Source of the DNA: Ruminococcus sp. 210702-SL.1.03
GTDB taxonomy: Bacteria; Bacillota; Clostridia; Oscillospirales; Ruminococcaceae
DNA: 20,246 nucleotides
Reading direction: 5' to 3'
NCBI RefSeq assembly: GCF_020559915.1
Contig: NZ_JAJCLZ010000030.1
Location: 1-20,246, forward strand
This document shows positions 7,811 through 16,355 of this stretch, in pieces (position 1 is the first letter of the stretch; each line of letters starts with the position of its first letter). Below the pieces are notes generated by a model. The model made no database searches. It was not told where the DNA came from and saw only the letters and a list, made by a program, of their open reading frames with translations. Position numbers and translations under genes: made by a program.

Positions 7811-9076
7811 TCAATTTACAGTTACCATGCAGCTTGCTTTCAAGCCGCCGTCATTAGTTTCAGCCGTCACGATCACCTTGCCTTTTGCAATGGCTTTAAC
7901 TTTTCCTTCGCTGTCGATCTCTATTATTCCTGTTTTATTGCAGCTCCATCTAACGCTTTTATCGGCTGCATTGACAGGCTCTACAATTGCATGAAGTCGC
8001 GTTTCACTGCCGATATTAAGCACAACATTATTGTTCTCAAAATCTGTTTCAAGGTATATCCTGTTCGGATGTACTGCTTGCGGCTGTGTAGTTTCAGGAG
8101 GCCTTGTTGTGTGCGGAGTAGTGGTTTGCGGTGGTTCTGACGTTGTCTGAGGCGGCTGAGTTGTTTGCGGCGCTGCTGTGGTTTGTGGCGGTTCGTATGG
8201 CTCAGGCTCATTATTTCCGCCTCCACCTCCGCCATTTCCTCCGCCGTTATTGCTTCCGCCACCGTCATTATTCCCATTGTTGTCATTAGGCGCAGTCGAA
8301 TTACTGCTGTTTTGTCTATCATTCTGACTGCTTTCGCTGCTGGTAATGGAGCTTGTCAGCGAGCTGTTTGACGATGTATCAGCAGATGATAGTCCGCTTG
8401 TAATGTCATATGACGTGTTTATATCTACATCAATATACGACGTATCTCCTGTGCTTAATGTATCATTTTCAGATGAGATACTCATATCTTCTGACTCATT
8501 ACTTATCATAACAAGCAGCTTTTCAGCTTCATCAGATGTGATAAAACGTACATCTTTGCGGTCTATCCTGCAATATTTTGTATCGCTTACAGCCTTATGG
8601 ATCTCTCCGGGCACTTCATCGCCAAACGCATCTTTCGTTGCAGGATCTTGATATTCGGGTACTGTTGAGGTAGCGTATGTTTCAACGTAGCGAAAATTAT
8701 CCTCTACATTCTGAACATAAACATACTGTGATATATCATTTCGCGGCTTATACTCAAAACCATCTGTCACTGCATTCTGATTTTTCTTTTTGTCATACGC
8801 GATGAATTTTGACATATACGGCTTTGCTTTTTCATTAGCCCCTGCTTCTTGCAATACCGATAGTGATACCACAAATTGTTTTGTATCAGTTATGTACACA
8901 GCCTCTGAAAACTTAAATCGGTAGCTGTTGATAGTCATTGCTGTGTTGTAATCTTCGGTGTAATTTACGGTTTTCATGCCTGCCTTGACCAATGGATATA
9001 CCATGAAAAACAGTATCAAGGGTATTGATACCACAAGAAATATCGTATAGATTATGTTTCCTTTAGCTCTTTTCAC
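7811..9076 (-). CDS. Membrane-anchored surface protein with Thr/Pro linker and Big2 domain
   Basis: GTG at 9076 is chosen over the GTG at 9085: GGGAGG runs into the earlier codon but lies eight bases before this one. In the resulting 421 residues, one N-terminal membrane helix (about 8-32) is followed by an extracytoplasmic domain of unknown fold (about 38-195). Next come a Ser/Asp-rich stretch (about 196-262), a Gly/Asn run (about 267-289), a Thr/Pro linker of PPQTT-like repeats (about 297-332), and a C-terminal bacterial Ig-like Big2 domain (about 338-421) with the family's late G-K-V-x-A-I-A-K-G-K pattern. There is no LPxTG motif; anchoring would be through the N-terminal helix. It directly follows virB4, where related elements often carry a cell-wall hydrolase. 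A role in cell-cell or wall contact during mating is inferred. Confidence 0.7.
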   Translation of the reverse strand: MKRAKGNIIYTIFLVVSIPLILFFMVYPLVKAGMKTVNYTEDYNTAMTINSYRFKFSEAVYITDTKQFVVSLSVLQEAGANEKAKPYMSKFIAYDKKKNQNAVTDGFEYKPRNDISQYVYVQNVEDNFRYVETYATSTVPEYQDPATKDAFGDEVPGEIHKAVSDTKYCRIDRKDVRFITSDEAEKLLVMISNESEDMSISSENDTLSTGDTSYIDVDINTSYDITSGLSSADTSSNSSLTSSITSSESSQNDRQNSSNSTAPNDNNGNNDGGGSNNGGGNGGGGGGNNEPEPYEPPQTTAAPQTTQPPQTTSEPPQTTTPHTTRPPETTQPQAVHPNRIYLETDFENNNVVLNIGSETRLHAIVEPVNAADKSVRWSCNKTGIIEIDSEGKVKAIAKGKVIVTAETNDGGLKASCMVTVN

Positions 9077-9081
9077 GCTGC

Positions 9082-11796
9082 TCACCTCCCGAAAGCTTCT
9101 GCCTTATCCATAAGAGATCTTGCAAGACCTACTACCGCTTTTTTGACTATATTATCTATCACAGCATTGGCTCCCTGTGGTATGCCCAGCTGTTCAAATG
9201 TGTATTCAGCGAACACTATTACAAAGTTCTCATACGTTTTTTCGTTTGTGCAAAGCATTAAGCCATAGTCAGATTCGGTGTATTTTTCATCGTTATTGCT
9301 GCTTATATAAGCTGCGTTAAAAAGTCTGTTGAATATCCTTGACACATCCTCTGACGTGCCCATATACAAAAGATCCGCGTCGGTCGCACGTCGTGTGCAG
9401 TGTATTTTCATACGGCTCGAATCGATCGCAAGCAGCATTTCTCCTGGGTAAAATTCGGTAGTACTGTGCAGCTCCGACTCTGTAAACTGAGGAAAAGCAA
9501 TATGCAGCTGCTCTATTGCAGCGCTGTCCTGCTTGAGCAGTACCTTGTACTGCACGAGTTGGAATATTGCCTTTATCTTGTTCGTAACTTCGCTGCCACC
9601 AATACCCTGCGGGAAAAATTCAAGTATACTCTGTGTTGCAAACCATAGACCGGCAAAATATTTTCTTGACCGGCGCAAAAGTTTATCTATGAAAAAAGTA
9701 CATTGTGGATTACTTTCTGATATAAACCTGTGCGCTTCGTCGATAAGACAAATGACTCTGCGGCGATCAAACGGGTTAATAATGTTTCTGTTATATGTGA
9801 CGTTTCTGCATATCTCTGCCCACATTAGTGACAGAATGTTGAAAAGCTGAGCGTTGTATATTTTCTCATCAAGCTCGGATATAGCTTTTACATTAAAAAT
9901 GATCACCCCTTTATTATCAATGTCAACGTTTGTGTAGTTATCAAATATTTCGTATACTCCGCCTTTGGATAATCGTTTGAGTCTGCCGCGCAGCCGCTCG
10001 CAAAGCTCTTTGTCGTGCACTGTTTCGGCATTTATGTAGTTTTCCTCACAAGCGGCGAGTATATCTGAAAATATAGGGAAGTCTGTCGGCGCAAGCTTTG
10101 TAAGGTCAGTTTTGTTTGTAATGTTCTTCTCCTCATACGCTCTGCTAAGCAGTTCGTTAAATTTCATCTCTTCATCCGCTGTAAATTCAGGATAGACCTG
10201 GCTCATAAAAGTGTTTATTCGTGAGATCTCAGACTGGAAATTGGTCTCCCTCGCTTCCTCTTCGGTCATCTTTTCAGTGATGTTTTCATCATTATTTTCC
10301 GCCTCCGCATCGATCGTCACTCTGATCTGCAGCGGATTTATGATAGAATTTTTAGTCATGCGAATGACCTGACCGCCATAGACCGCTGCGATGGTGCTAT
10401 ATTCATCCTCAATATCAAGCACCATTACGCGGTCGCCAAGTATCAATCTGTCTTGCAGCATAGCTTTAAGCGTTACCGACTTACCACCGCCCTTAACACC
10501 CAGCGCTAACAAGTCGAACGATGAGCGTGTTTTATCTTTAGTGAAAGTGTCCAGTACTACAAGACCGTTTGTATCGGTTCTGCCGAAATACATACCTGTT
10601 TTATCTATCTGCTGCTGATAATAAAACGGGTACTGGCGCGCAAACGTATCATAAAGCGGAAAAGGATTTTTTGCTTTATCAGCAGGCAAACAAAGCGAAA
10701 TATATTCATCTATCATTTGATTATATGGCGTAAAAGATCGTATGCCGCTGTTTTCGAGTTGATGAATAAGCTTGTCTGTTTTCTTTTGCAGCTGCTCAGC
10801 GCTGGTATCATCGGTTATTATAAATCGAAGCGTTACGCTGTATACTTGTTCGTTACCGTTGGCGATGCTGTTATAGAGATCTTGAACCTTTTCAAATTCG
10901 GTCGCAGTATCCATAACGTCTGACACGTTCTGTTTGATAACGCCACGGCTGTTAAGCTCGTCAAGGCTTCGCTTTATTTCCGCTGAAACACCTGCCTTAT
11001 CGCGCTTTATACTGTCGATCATCACTGAAATATCACGGCTTTGGTTTACATAGCTTGCAAAAGTCAGATCGCTTAGATATGCAGGATAGTCATGTACTAC
11101 AAGCGAAGTAACATAGCGACCGTTTACATTCCAGCCTTGCTGACTGAAATGAACGTGTTTCGGAAATATATAGCTGTCAGGTTCGTTTATATGTTCAACA
11201 TCAGTATCGTCGCGTTCTGTTTCTGTGTCGAACGTCATGACCTTATGCAGCACTCGCAGTATATCTGCTGTGCTGCAAACCGCTGCTGATACGTCCGTCA
11301 TGTTTGAAAGATACATATCGAGCGCGTCCTCTAATTTGCCTATCTCGTCTGCATACACCACAAGATATGCCATTCTGTCATAATGATTTTGTTCAAAATA
11401 CTCGAGTTCTGCTCGGCGCATATCAAGCATTACAGCCGAAAAACCATCAGTCTTGCTTCGTTTATATTTCAAGTACTCTTTCTGACTGCGAAAATTAGGA
11501 CGCAGATCGGTAAATATATACTTATGCGGCAACTCAAGTGCAGCAGAAGCGTGAGCAAAATTTCTAAACGCAGTTTCTCGGTCAAAGTCGGTGTAATGGA
11601 AAATATCTATTCCCGAGATCGCGACTATGGAGAGGTAGTACTCTTTGCCATCATAAATACGCTTGATCTTTACACAAGGTATACCGCGTCTGCCGACGTC
11701 GCAAAGCGAAACTGTAATATAGTTCTTGATAATATTTGCAGGAGAAGATTTAAGCTTCCGCTTTTTCTCTTTTGTTCTTTTTATTTTTATGTTCAT
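9082..11796 (-). CDS. virB4: VirB4/TraE-family conjugation ATPase
   Basis: This cytoplasmic AAA+ ATPase powers assembly of the T4SS channel and is its most conserved part. ATG at 11796 is chosen because AAGGA lies six bases before it. The longer reading (from 11841) adds 15 residues and has no site. The 904 residues have a VirB4 N-terminal domain (about 20-390), Walker A GVKGGGKS (433-440), and a second VLDIEDEYS segment typical of the family (about 459-467). Walker B is VICLIDEAHRF (681-691), followed by RRSRKYFAGLWFATQS. It overlaps the 3' end of the PrgI gene by 47 bp. It ends a few bases before the Big2 gene, so the T4SS genes form one operon. Length and motifs are those of an intact VirB4. 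Confidence 0.95.
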   Translation of the reverse strand: MNIKIKRTKEKKRKLKSSPANIIKNYITVSLCDVGRRGIPCVKIKRIYDGKEYYLSIVAISGIDIFHYTDFDRETAFRNFAHASAALELPHKYIFTDLRPNFRSQKEYLKYKRSKTDGFSAVMLDMRRAELEYFEQNHYDRMAYLVVYADEIGKLEDALDMYLSNMTDVSAAVCSTADILRVLHKVMTFDTETERDDTDVEHINEPDSYIFPKHVHFSQQGWNVNGRYVTSLVVHDYPAYLSDLTFASYVNQSRDISVMIDSIKRDKAGVSAEIKRSLDELNSRGVIKQNVSDVMDTATEFEKVQDLYNSIANGNEQVYSVTLRFIITDDTSAEQLQKKTDKLIHQLENSGIRSFTPYNQMIDEYISLCLPADKAKNPFPLYDTFARQYPFYYQQQIDKTGMYFGRTDTNGLVVLDTFTKDKTRSSFDLLALGVKGGGKSVTLKAMLQDRLILGDRVMVLDIEDEYSTIAAVYGGQVIRMTKNSIINPLQIRVTIDAEAENNDENITEKMTEEEARETNFQSEISRINTFMSQVYPEFTADEEMKFNELLSRAYEEKNITNKTDLTKLAPTDFPIFSDILAACEENYINAETVHDKELCERLRGRLKRLSKGGVYEIFDNYTNVDIDNKGVIIFNVKAISELDEKIYNAQLFNILSLMWAEICRNVTYNRNIINPFDRRRVICLIDEAHRFISESNPQCTFFIDKLLRRSRKYFAGLWFATQSILEFFPQGIGGSEVTNKIKAIFQLVQYKVLLKQDSAAIEQLHIAFPQFTESELHSTTEFYPGEMLLAIDSSRMKIHCTRRATDADLLYMGTSEDVSRIFNRLFNAAYISSNNDEKYTESDYGLMLCTNEKTYENFVIVFAEYTFEQLGIPQGANAVIDNIVKKAVVGLARSLMDKAEAFGR

Positions 11797-12109
11797 TGCA
11801 TTTCCTTTCATAGTCATCATACTCTTCCGTTCCGCAGCCATAAATGTCTTTGGCTCGGAATTTAAATTTCAGAAAATCTCCCAATCCGCGAATAAACGAT
11901 TTATTCGGGTCGGTAGGCGAGCGCATAGTGCATATGATGAACGTAACAGTGCAGAAAATTATGAAAAACACCCTCATCGCACCTGTAAAGAGTATTTGTG
12001 AGAAGCCCAATGAGATCATTATCGTTGTAATTATTCCGATGATCTTAAAAAAGCTTATATTTTTCCATATCTTAGTTTCCGATTTTGTAGATTTAGGAAC
12101 CATTCCCAT
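11750..12109 (-). CDS. PrgI-family T4SS membrane protein (VirB3-like)
   Basis: A small inner-membrane T4SS component, found in Firmicute conjugation systems directly before VirB4 and the functional counterpart of VirB3. In its 119 residues a short N-terminus with the typical VPK (4-6) is followed by two adjacent helices, about 20-40 (FKIIGIITTIMISLGFSQIL) and 44-62 (AMRVFFIIFCTVTFIICTM). Then comes a cytoplasmic segment with the family-like R-G-L-G-D-F-L-K-F and a very basic Lys/Glu tail. ATG at 12109 has GGAGG eight bases upstream. The gene starts 18 bp after the TrbL-like gene and its end overlaps the virB4 start by 47 bp, implying coupled translation. Confidence 0.85.
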   Translation of the reverse strand: MGMVPKSTKSETKIWKNISFFKIIGIITTIMISLGFSQILFTGAMRVFFIIFCTVTFIICTMRSPTDPNKSFIRGLGDFLKFKFRAKDIYGCGTEEYDDYERKCNEHKNKKNKREKAEA

Positions 12110-12127
12110 TATAGCTCCCTCCTTATA

Positions 12128-14983
12128 TTAAAATTTATCCTTGCGATTTTTTTCGCTTCTTCGTTCCTGTTCAGCCCACGAAACTGTATTTGATTCTCGT
12201 CTTGATTCTTGTTTGTTCCAACTTTCTTCAGATGATCCGCGGCGAGTAAATCCCTTAGCACTGCTCACCGAGGTATTTTCTACACTATTTCTGCCTACAG
12301 GCAGATTATTAGACGCTGCAGTTGCGGCATTTGAATTGCTGCCACTGCTTCTGCTGACCGTACCGCTTGATCTGAATACATTTTGCATACTAGGTCTTGA
12401 ACTTGAATTTTCAGCATATGTTGTACCGCTGCTATGAGAGTTTTCGCTTTTTGCAGTACCCGAGTAACTTTCACTTTGTGACGAAGAGGCATTGCTTTCA
12501 GATGATGAATATGATAGTTGCGATGAACTATCCGTTGAATATCCGCTTGAGCTGCTTTCATCGTATGAAGTTGCTGCGGCAGCAGATGTACTTTCAGCAT
12601 TATAACTGCCGCTTTCAGAGGAAGCTTGTGTATCGCTGTGCGAGTATCCGCCTGATGAAGATACACTGCCGCCTGAATATGAAGAACTTGCCGTACTGCT
12701 TGAAGTGCTGCCGCGGCTACCGGAAGATTTGTTCGTGCCATGTGAGGTTTCCTCACTGTTCGAGGTGTTATCTGATTTTTTGTTCATCCAACCTGTAGCT
12801 CTGTCGGCAGCATTTATTCCACGAGATATAGAATTACCATTATACCTATTTCCAAAAGCACCATTAGCAGCACCAGATACAGCACCCCCAACAGCTCCAA
12901 ATACGACTTTTGTTGCTTTTCGGGCTACACTATCTCCACCCTTAACTCCATTTGCTGCACCTACTGCCATACCGGCAGCTCCCCCGGTTGCACCTCCAAA
13001 CACTTTTTTTCCTGCACCGGCAGTCATTGCTACTGGTTTAGATGCCATTTGCGCCGCTGTACGAACGCCCATTATTGTTGCGAGTCCCGATTTAACGCCT
13101 GCGTCCATACCTGTAAGCTTAACTATAAGGTCGGGTCCGTCGATAACAAATTTTGCGCCTGCAAGTATCAGAAAGATCGTCACAAGTATGCCGTAGTTTT
13201 TATCAAAAGCAGCATACATTACGAGCAAATAGAGCCGCAAAATGAAGATGACCGCTATAAAACAAATATTGCAGGCTATAAGGTTTTGTATCACTTGTTT
13301 TGCTCGTCCGCCGCCAGACATATCGCTTGCGATCGCTATTGGCGCTACGATCTGTGCAAAAAGCACGTCAAACATAAGCGAAGCTATTTTAAATCCTGCG
13401 AATGTGAGTGCTATAAGCGTTACGACCCCGAGCAGAAAACCGTAAAAGAAGTTTCTGAAATTGTATCCATACATATAGTCCAGCGTGTAACCATTCAAGT
13501 ATTTTCTGAAAAGCTGCTCATACCAATCAAGGTTTTCATAGTCGGTGTTATCGATAACGTTAAAGGTTGACCAGTTGCTATCCTCCCATTCGCCTGTATC
13601 GTCCTGTTTCACATCATTTTCAACGTTGTATAGATTTTGCTTATACACAAGATATTCAAATATGGATAGCTTTTTCTTTGTTTTGCCTATTTTAACAGTA
13701 TACTTTTTTGTTTCAATTTTTGATAATGCGTCCTCAAACGAAGATGAATAGCCGACCAGTTTATTGGCGTCGCTTACAGTGTAGCTGCCGCCCATTTCGT
13801 TTAGAACGCTCTGAACATTAGGATTTGCCATAGTTGATGCAAGACGCAGCAGTAAAAGGCGTTCATACGAATATACATACATATATTTGTGCGTTTCGTC
13901 TATATATCCTGTATCTTCAGGGCAGACAGAGTGCGCATACCACGTTCCATCGTCATTAGCCTTAGAACCCAATATGTATGCTGTGCTTAGTGCATTTATC
14001 TTTCCGCCCTTTTTAACATATATCGCACCGTTATAATGGTCATTTTCGGCATAAGATACCCGTCCTTCATTGTCTGTATATTGTATAGCATACACATCGC
14101 CTTCTACATACAGATCGTTATCGCCTTTGTTAGACCATTCCGCGAAAGTATTTGCAATACCGTTTGTATCTCCTGTCAAACTATCGAGCAATTGAAGCTT
14201 ATCATAGGTGCTAAAACTGCTGTAAGGCACTTGATAGATAGTGTCCGCAGTTTTTACACCGTCGAAAACTTTATCATACTCAGTGTTATCGAGCACACCG
14301 GTAGGACTTATTTTGTATACCGACTGCGGATTGCTTTTATATTCATCGGAATCTGCAAAGGTGTGTATCTTATTATCGTTTAACGACTCACCAACTTTAA
14401 TTATGTTTTTAGCCAGTATTTTACTTCCGAGAGTTTCCTTGTGGACTATCATCGTATCATCATCAACTGTAACATTGCTGCCGTCTAGCTCCTGCGCGGC
14501 TTTTACGCCTACCGTTTTTAGATCCGTTAGTGCCGATACAAGCGACGGCAGAGCAGCAATTAGTAAAAGAGAGCAAAGTATCCCTCGCAAGTAGTCTGAG
14601 ATCTGTGCTTTATCTGCTCGCAGCATGAAAAGTATCGTAGCGATAAGCAGTGCCACTCCCGCTACTGCACCTGCTATCGGGTATATATCGTTTTTTATAT
14701 TGAAAACATCTTTTATCAAAGAGTATAAATTGATCTTTAACAGTTTTGTTATCGCATTGTCAAACTGATCGACCAGCTCGCAAATACGTGACAGCAGCCA
14801 AAATTCTGCGTTGTAAAGATAGTCATGCCAGCGGTCTTTTTTCACCGTAAGCGTTGCAACGTCTGATGACAGACTGTTCCAGCTTACCGCCGAAGCACCT
14901 ATACCAAAGCACATAAGGCTCACGAACAGTGCTGTAAACGCAGAAAATACCCTGCGTTTTGCTTTTGAAATGTTTAATTCCAT
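12128..14983 (-). CDS. TrbL/VirB6-like polytopic channel protein with Ser-rich tail
   Basis: This is the probable inner-membrane core of the conjugation channel. ATG at 14983 has GGAGG nine bases upstream; the longer in-frame start (15025) lacks a site. In the 951 residues a signal-like helix (about 10-32, ending GASA) is followed by helices near 102-121 and 134-153. A large polar loop of about 355 residues comes next (about 155-510, rich in Tyr, Asp and Asn), then four helices near 514-531, 536-552, 568-592 and 597-615. After an Ala/Gly-rich region (about 640-715) the last ~210 residues are a Ser-dominated low-complexity tail. The helix set and position before PrgI and VirB4 support TrbL/VirB6; the loop is probably extracytoplasmic and the tail cytoplasmic (inference). 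I see no internal repeat long enough to call. Confidence 0.82.
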   Translation of the reverse strand: MELNISKAKRRVFSAFTALFVSLMCFGIGASAVSWNSLSSDVATLTVKKDRWHDYLYNAEFWLLSRICELVDQFDNAITKLLKINLYSLIKDVFNIKNDIYPIAGAVAGVALLIATILFMLRADKAQISDYLRGILCSLLLIAALPSLVSALTDLKTVGVKAAQELDGSNVTVDDDTMIVHKETLGSKILAKNIIKVGESLNDNKIHTFADSDEYKSNPQSVYKISPTGVLDNTEYDKVFDGVKTADTIYQVPYSSFSTYDKLQLLDSLTGDTNGIANTFAEWSNKGDNDLYVEGDVYAIQYTDNEGRVSYAENDHYNGAIYVKKGGKINALSTAYILGSKANDDGTWYAHSVCPEDTGYIDETHKYMYVYSYERLLLLRLASTMANPNVQSVLNEMGGSYTVSDANKLVGYSSSFEDALSKIETKKYTVKIGKTKKKLSIFEYLVYKQNLYNVENDVKQDDTGEWEDSNWSTFNVIDNTDYENLDWYEQLFRKYLNGYTLDYMYGYNFRNFFYGFLLGVVTLIALTFAGFKIASLMFDVLFAQIVAPIAIASDMSGGGRAKQVIQNLIACNICFIAVIFILRLYLLVMYAAFDKNYGILVTIFLILAGAKFVIDGPDLIVKLTGMDAGVKSGLATIMGVRTAAQMASKPVAMTAGAGKKVFGGATGGAAGMAVGAANGVKGGDSVARKATKVVFGAVGGAVSGAANGAFGNRYNGNSISRGINAADRATGWMNKKSDNTSNSEETSHGTNKSSGSRGSTSSSTASSSYSGGSVSSSGGYSHSDTQASSESGSYNAESTSAAAATSYDESSSSGYSTDSSSQLSYSSSESNASSSQSESYSGTAKSENSHSSGTTYAENSSSRPSMQNVFRSSGTVSRSSGSNSNAATAASNNLPVGRNSVENTSVSSAKGFTRRGSSEESWNKQESRRESNTVSWAEQERRSEKNRKDKF

Positions 14984-15101
14984 AAGATCTGACCTCCATA
15001 AATTTAAACTATGCGCCCGTACCATGTTACCATTAAGATAACACCGTAAAGGCGCACAGTGCGCAGATACATCCGCGCATTGTTTGCCTTTAATTGTACG
15101 C
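14984..15101. other. Hairpin-rich spacer between pilin-like and TrbL-like genes
   Basis: A perfect short palindrome GCGCAC-A-GTGCGC lies at 15052-15064. An overlapping alternative pairs TGCGC (about 15060-15064) with GCGCA downstream (about 15076-15080). Both lie inside a longer stem between TAAAGGC (15047-15053) and GCCTTTA (about 15087-15093). No T-run follows on the minus strand, so a simple intrinsic terminator is unlikely. A partial read-through, processing or mRNA-stabilising structure that makes the small upstream protein more abundant than the large channel protein would fit, but this is inference. Confidence 0.4.
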
Positions 15102-15476
15102 TTATGCTCCTGCTGCTTCAGCTATAGCTCCAACGATAGAGATACCAACGCCGATAACTATAACACCGACGCAAATTGAGATTGCCATGCTTTTTCCTTT
15201 CTGCATACCCTGGGAACCGGCGGTAATAAAAACGATACCAAGTGCGAGAACAGCAATACCGGCTATACCCAGACCGATCTTTGTCATCGAGCCCTGAATA
15301 TCCGTGATCAGATTTTCAATTCCCGAAGTGTCAATATAATACTGCACCTGCGGCGCGCTATCTCTTACCGACTGCTGTTCCTGTTCTGCTGAGGCTACAA
15401 CGCCCATACCGAACATCATAATGCAGCCCATCATAAGTGCGATGAGCAGCGAAGCGAATGTTTTTTTGTTTTTCAT
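15102..15476 (-). CDS. Small two-TM secreted protein, VirB2/TrbC pilin-like candidate
   Basis: This 124-residue precursor has an N-terminal signal peptide (about 1-30: Lys-rich start, hydrophobic core, cleavage after ASA). A short polar segment follows (31-62), then two hydrophobic helices near 65-86 (MTKIGLGIAGIAVLALGIVFI) and 94-118 (MAISICVGVIVIGVGISIVGAIAEA). They are separated by a small basic loop (GSQGMQKGKS). Signal peptide, two Gly/Ala/Ile-rich helices, small size and position just before the TrbL-like gene match VirB2/TrbC-type pilins or their Gram-positive counterparts. ATG at 15476 has GGGAG ten bases upstream. Hairpin-bearing spacers on both sides suggest separate control of dosage. 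The topology is clear; the pilin role is inferred. Confidence 0.7.
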   Translation of the reverse strand: MKNKKTFASLLIALMMGCIMMFGMGVVASAEQEQQSVRDSAPQVQYYIDTSGIENLITDIQGSMTKIGLGIAGIAVLALGIVFITAGSQGMQKGKSMAISICVGVIVIGVGISIVGAIAEAAGA

Positions 15477-15550
15477 GTGTGAAAAACTCCCTTCTAAGTA
15501 AAGTATTTTTTATAAACAACACAGAACAATTCTGTTATTGTAAACCGGGT
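15477..15550. promoter_or_regulatory. Spacer with small inverted repeat and possible promoter for the pilin-like gene
   Basis: The 74-bp AT-rich spacer contains an inverted repeat ACAGAA-CAA-TTCTGT (about 15521-15535) and, over the preceding gene's end, AAACC-G-GGTTT (about 15542-15552). On the minus strand a TTGTTC followed after 18 bases by TACTTT could be a weak promoter reading into the pilin-like gene. Neither the promoter nor a terminator is convincing; the region is flagged because almost all other spacers in this operon are only a few bases long. Confidence 0.25.
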
Positions 15551-16336
15551 TTATATGCCGTCACTGTAATTTACAGCGAGCATACCATGATCATCGTCAA
15601 CAGCAACTTCAAGCGTTGACTCACCACTCTTAAACGTGTAATTGTAAGTATTGTAAGTTGCGTATTGCTTAAAATCTACCTTTTTGCTTTCAATTGGCTC
15701 ACCAAAAGCAGCGAATACATCATCTTTTTTTGCGCCAAACCCTACACCGGCGAATGAAAAAGAAAGCAGATTTTGTTTGCCGATAACATACGATGCCGGG
15801 TCAATAGTAATACCACAAATGCGCATATCTTTGAGTGTCATGTTATCGTCGCCGTTGTTTGTAAGATATAGCTTTACATTAAAGCGGTTGTAATCATTAT
15901 CATTGATCAGTTTATACATCTCAACATTTGTTTTGCCATCGCTTGAAGCAAACGGCATATCAAGGTAGTTTCCCATTACCTCGCTGAACTCTGAAAACAC
16001 CCAGCCTTCATCTAAAAACTGCGAAAGCGGCGTTTCCCTATCCTTTATCACCATTCCGTCAAGCATTATTTCACCGCTTGTCCAATCTGCTGATATTTTA
16101 AGTGTGTCAGCGACAGAGCTTGATGAAGCTGCTGTTTCAGTATCTGTCACGCTTGACGGTTCAAGCGAAGATATAGTATCTGCATTAGATGAGCTGTCCG
16201 CAGAAGTTTCAGTTACTGCGTTTGTTGCTGCAGTCGTTTCATTTTTGCTGTCCTCATTTTTAGAACTTCCGCAGGAAATGACTGATAAAGAAAAAAGCAC
16301 AGCCATTGCTGCTGTACCAAAACGTTTCATATTCAT
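15551..16336 (-). CDS. Lipoprotein with BamE/SmpA-like C-terminal domain
   Basis: A 261-residue lipoprotein precursor. ATG at 16336 is chosen because the AAGG upstream gives the best spacing; ATGs at 16342 and 16330 are possible. The Lys-Arg start, hydrophobic core and lipobox (SVISC, Cys at about residue 22) predict lipidation and anchoring outside the cell membrane. A Ser/Thr/Asp linker (about 25-85) leads to a folded domain. Its second half carries FAGVGFGAKKDDVFAAFGEP (about 198-217), the strand-helix pattern of BamE/SmpA-like lipoproteins common in Firmicutes. It starts 19 bp after the primase-like gene and lies directly upstream of the pilin-like gene. A role as an exposed T4SS or mating accessory, or in entry exclusion, is inferred from position only. 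Confidence 0.65.
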   Translation of the reverse strand: MNMKRFGTAAMAVLFSLSVISCGSSKNEDSKNETTAATNAVTETSADSSSNADTISSLEPSSVTDTETAASSSSVADTLKISADWTSGEIMLDGMVIKDRETPLSQFLDEGWVFSEFSEVMGNYLDMPFASSDGKTNVEMYKLINDNDYNRFNVKLYLTNNGDDNMTLKDMRICGITIDPASYVIGKQNLLSFSFAGVGFGAKKDDVFAAFGEPIESKKVDFKQYATYNTYNYTFKSGESTLEVAVDDDHGMLAVNYSDGI

Positions 16337-16355
16337 ATCCATAATCCCTTTCAAA

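Noticed and set aside
7981..8322. 113-codon minus-strand frame
   Set aside because: It lies wholly within the Thr/Pro and Gly-rich part of the Big2 protein in another frame and reflects low-complexity codons.
11383..11865. 160-codon plus-strand frame across the virB4 start
   Set aside because: It is antisense to the well-supported virB4 and PrgI genes, with no start signal.
12295..12756. 153-codon minus-strand frame
   Set aside because: It is an out-of-frame reading of the Ser-rich tail of the TrbL-like gene.
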